Assembly: GCF_964355755.1 (NCBI RefSeq)
Contig: NC_092676.1
Coordinates: 498,501 to 562,500 of the forward strand
Length of the DNA: 64,000 bases
From: Antedon mediterranea
Lineage: Eukaryota; Echinodermata; Crinoidea; Comatulida; Antedonidae
Reading direction: 5' to 3'
The notes under the pieces are model-generated. The model ran no database searches. It was not told the DNA's origin and worked only from the letters and a program-made list of their open reading frames with translations. The position numbers were made by a program, and so were the translations under genes. The stretch's first letter is position 1. Each line of letters starts with the position of its first letter. Shown one piece after another: positions 61,601 to 64,000 of the stretch.

Positions 61601-64000
61601 TGACTCGGCTCATTTGCATAACACCAACTTTTTTTGGTTCCGACCTTTTATGATAATTGTCTTCAACCAAACTTTCATATTTTTCTCTGAAATTAAACGC
61701 AATCAAAATTGACGTATTAAGCAGTATAAAATGATGTTTGGTAATTCCACAATTTTAGAATAAAAATAATAAATAAAGGCTTTATGACACGTTTTAAGAT
61801 TTGTGGCACATATTTTTATTGTTTAATGACGCATTGAAAGATTAGTTATAACGTTTGAAAACAAATTAAAACAGTGTAAATGTGGATATTAACATTATAT
61901 TGAATAAATAATAAAACGTTCGTGTTATAAAGATTTTCCCAAGGTTTTTGCAAACATCATTACCTTAGTTTTTCAAGTTGTAACTCTAAATGTTGTCTGT
62001 CTCTGAGTTTGTTTTCGTGTTCTATTACAACTTCTTCATATTCCCTTGAATTAAAAAAAAACATATCGACCATGTCACAAATAGAATAGACTTCCAATCT
62101 AGTAAGTTGACAAGCCACCACTAAAAATAATATCACTAACCATGCCATGAAATGTAGGTGCTAACGAAATGCAGTATAATATCATATTTAGCAGATAGGT
62201 CCACCAAATATTTATTGTTTATTTTAATTTGTATCTCCATTGAGATCCAGCCACTCATGTCCACAACATCGCCATTTTTTCAGGAATTTGCCATTTGCTT
62301 TGTACTGATATAGATAGTTAATAAATGATGTATTATTGCTGTTTAAGTGCAGAGATTAATACCGTTAGTTACGTCACAGTGTGGCAGTTTTGGAGTGATT
62401 GATTGAGCGTGAGTGTTGTGATGGTGTGCTAAGTTCCGTCAGTATCTACATCAGTATCAGCATGATAAGGCTTAGTACAAGGACTGCTACTTAGTACAAT
62501 TATCATTCTAAATATAAGCATGTGTTATTATGTTCATCATCGTGGAGTCAATGCATCTGACAGGATTTGTTAAAGTGTTTTTATTAGAATAACGTTTTGT
62601 GTTTGTCTCCAGTTAATAAATTGGAATGATATCTTTGTTTGAAATTGTTTGGAAAGGTGCTCTATGTTAATATTAGTGTTCTGTTTCTTCATGCTTAAAT
62701 CGTTAACTCCTCCGTGACATTTCGTTCGGCCGCCCATATGCCTCTCATCTGGCACAGCTTCTCTGAGATGGACAAGTTATTGTAGGCTTAAGCGTGGTTC
62801 CCACTAGCGACGCAATGTAACGCAACAAAACGACGTAATGACGCAAAAATGGACAAGTTATTGTAGGCTTAAGCGTGGTTCCCACTAGCGACGCAACGTA
62901 ACGCAGTATTGACGCAAAGATGGACAAGTTAATGTAGGCGTACCTTTGGAAGTATTCTCGTTCCCGTTCTGTTTCATCTTGTAATTGAAGGCACAGTTGT
63001 TGTGTTTCGTTTAGCCCAGCCAATGATTGGTCCAGCCTCGTTTTGAGTGCACTATTTTCCTACACATAAACGTATACATATTGTATAATGATTACATTTA
63101 ATGTTGTTTAGTACTGTACAACCGGTGGCCTTGTTAATAACCGTTACCCTCTTGATCACTAATATTTCATTTTAATAGTTCGCATAATAAATTAATACTT
63201 TCTATTATATAACATAATACATTTTTAAAAATCAACATACTGTATGTTGTTTAGCACACAAATTTATAGTATAGCATTACATAATATAAAGCACATTTAT
63301 ATTATATATTCTTACTTTGATGAGGAACTCGTTTTGTGTGACAATATTACTCTCGTGCCGACTAAGTTCAAAAACCATCTGCTCAAGTTGATTATTTTGT
63401 TGGGTAACTTCTTTTTCCTTTTTATTCAGCTCTCGTAGAGAAACTTCAAGCTATTTTAGTAATACAAAACTATATTAAACATTGGATTATGTAATACATT
63501 TAAATGTATTATTAATGAAATTATTTAAATTTTCTTTTTCATTTGTATATATTTATATTGGCTCATTTTTTATAGTTTAGTTTTTATTTTCAACCTGTTA
63601 TTGGTGTTTTACACTGTTGGTTTGATATGAAGAATATAAAGAATGACGTGTTAAACAAATAGAAAAATAGAAACATGAGAAATAGTTGATTTATGTAATT
63701 CATGACGTGTTAAACAAATAGAAAATGGAAAAATAAGTAATAGTAAAAACGTAAAGCATTATTGGGAGAATTAAAAATAACAAAATAAAAATGAAAAGAA
63801 ACAAGTATTAAAGTAGACAAAATCAGATTGGTAATTAGGGCTATTCCTAATATTGAAGAAGTGTTTGATACTAAACGTAACCAAGCCTTAAAAATTAAAG
63901 CATGGTTCCCACTAGCGACGCAACGTAAGAAATTACGTTGCGGAAATGTAACGTTACTATTTATATTTACCTCTTTCTTGCGCGTAATTAGTTCCTGCAT
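52492..64000 (-). CDS. Coiled-coil large Rab GTPase, RASEF/Rab44/CRACR2A group (5' end outside the window)
   Basis: Exons in transcript order, minus strand: 64000-63971 (partial), 63450-63316, 63059-62944, 62044-61964, 61686-61563, 60603-60474, 60104-60023, 58538-58424, 57686-57585, 54822-54746, 52624-52492. All phases agree; 374 residues lie in the window. The first four exons are coiled coil ([51 protein letters not shown]). A linker with a [11 protein letters not shown] segment leads to a Rab domain with all G motifs: [30 protein letters not shown], plus [12 protein letters not shown], typical of RASEF-type Rabs. The switch I region (TIEIGYHMK) departs from the usual TxGVDF. The EF hands expected at the N-terminus lie beyond 64000. 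In this family the protein links Ca2+ or dynein binding to vesicle traffic. RASEF and CRACR2A are about equally close by eye. Confidence 0.88.
55061..56813. repeat. 73-bp minisatellite, 24 copies (intron of the Rab gene)
   Basis: The unit TTTGTGATTGGGATGTGAGA ... AATAGAATCCCACGCTTAG recurs every 73 bases (first copy 72). Copies differ at a few sites only: CTTAGA, CTTAGT or CTTTGA at the joint, AATCC or AATGC, AACATG or AATATG. Since 73 leaves remainder 1 on division by 3, frames rotate from copy to copy and generate a ladder of overlapping false 63-codon ORFs. Confidence 0.95.
57419..57556. mobile_element. Foldback element family F, copy 2 (forward)
   Basis: AAGCTTGGTTCCCACTAGCG, ACGCAACGTAACGCAATC, then AAATGCCCTTCTAATAATTG, GTTTTCCCCCGCCTGCGTG and AAACCTGCGATTTTTGCAGC. 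The internal part is repeated in inverted orientation at 58318-58403. It lies next to the Rab exon at 57585. Confidence 0.75.
58063..58403. mobile_element. Foldback element family F, compound copy 3
   Basis: Several element parts stand side by side: GGTTCCCACTTCTCACGCAA at 58069, GGTTCCCACTAGGACGCAAC at 58220, CACAAGTGGGAACC at 58277, and a reversed end (ACGTTGCGTCGCTAGTGGGA) at 58376. The stretch 58318-58403 is the reverse complement of copy 2. It lies in the Rab intron between exons 58424 and 57686. Confidence 0.7.
59426..59479. repeat. 27-bp tandem duplication
   Basis: ACAGTGGAAATAGGCCTAGG plus TCAATTT occurs twice in tandem in the Rab intron. Confidence 0.85.
60687..60805. mobile_element. 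Foldback element family E, copy 10
   Basis: GAAGTGTGATGTGCTCTATT, ATGGTAGTGATGACATCATC, TGTCCATATATGGGCACATC and the right end GTTTGATAATGTAGACAGAG. The left end is degraded. It is the only E copy found in the Rab gene. Confidence 0.7.
62792..62930. mobile_element. Foldback element family F, duplicated partial copy 4
   Basis: TTAAGCGTGGTTCCCACTAG plus CGACGCAA occurs at about 62789 and again at about 62869, each followed by TGACGCAAA(A/G)ATGGACAAGTTA. This is a partial element end duplicated in tandem, just after the Rab exon ending at 62944. Confidence 0.65.
63898..63952. mobile_element. Foldback element family F, terminal fragment 5
   Basis: AAGCATGGTTCCCACTAGCG then ACGCAACGTAAGAAATTACG and TTGCGG. 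A short foldback remnant beside the partial Rab exon at 63971. Confidence 0.65.

Noticed and set aside
1-64000. A novel multi-gene system (defence, biosynthetic cluster or similar)
   Set aside because: The four genes are well-known, unrelated animal families with separate promoters and differing strands; nothing suggests a shared pathway.

Overview
The window is nuclear DNA of an animal. It has AT-rich introns with GT/AG splice sites, many tandem minisatellites, foldback (MITE-like) repeats and a tRNA-derived SINE. I see no bacterial operons, CRISPR array, phage or viral genes. The gene content fits an invertebrate metazoan: one p120-catenin/ARVCF-type gene, INTS11, a Notch ligand and a large Rab. 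An echinoderm or another invertebrate deuterostome is my guess, but nothing here proves it.

Layout. (1) 1-8448: possible last exon of an upstream gene at 65-128, then about 8 kb of mostly non-coding sequence. (2) 8449-34390, + strand: a delta-catenin/p120 family gene, reconstructed as 25 coding exons with phases that agree from ATG to stop (1225 aa with a repeat-coding cassette exon, 1112 aa without). (3) 38262-44855, + strand: INTS11, the Integrator endonuclease, 20 exons and 605 aa, including a 12-nt microexon. All the expected metallo-beta-lactamase/beta-CASP residues are present. (4) 46250-51169 (or 51512), + strand: a short DSL-type Notch ligand with signal peptide, MNNL region, DSL domain, three EGF repeats, one TM helix and two possible cytoplasmic tails. 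(5) 52492-64000, - strand, running off the window: a coiled-coil plus Rab GTPase of the RASEF/Rab44/CRACR2A group. The Notch-ligand and Rab genes are convergent.

Most long open reading frames in the window are artefacts of minisatellites. These include overlapping 719- and 684-codon frames on opposite strands at 9.4-11.6 kb, and the staggered frames at 55-56.9 kb. They are intronic repeats of 69 and 73 bp, not genes.

The genes are unrelated housekeeping, adhesion and signalling genes that happen to be neighbours. I found no novel multi-gene system. The most interesting points are at the level of gene structure: a phase-symmetric p120 exon encoding a 16-aa repeat, tandem copying of exon-plus-donor segments in two INTS11 exons, alternative tails of the Notch ligand, inverted repeats bracketing a Rab exon, and highly homogeneous intronic minisatellites. 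All exon models come from reading splice sites and frame by eye; no alignment or transcript data were used.
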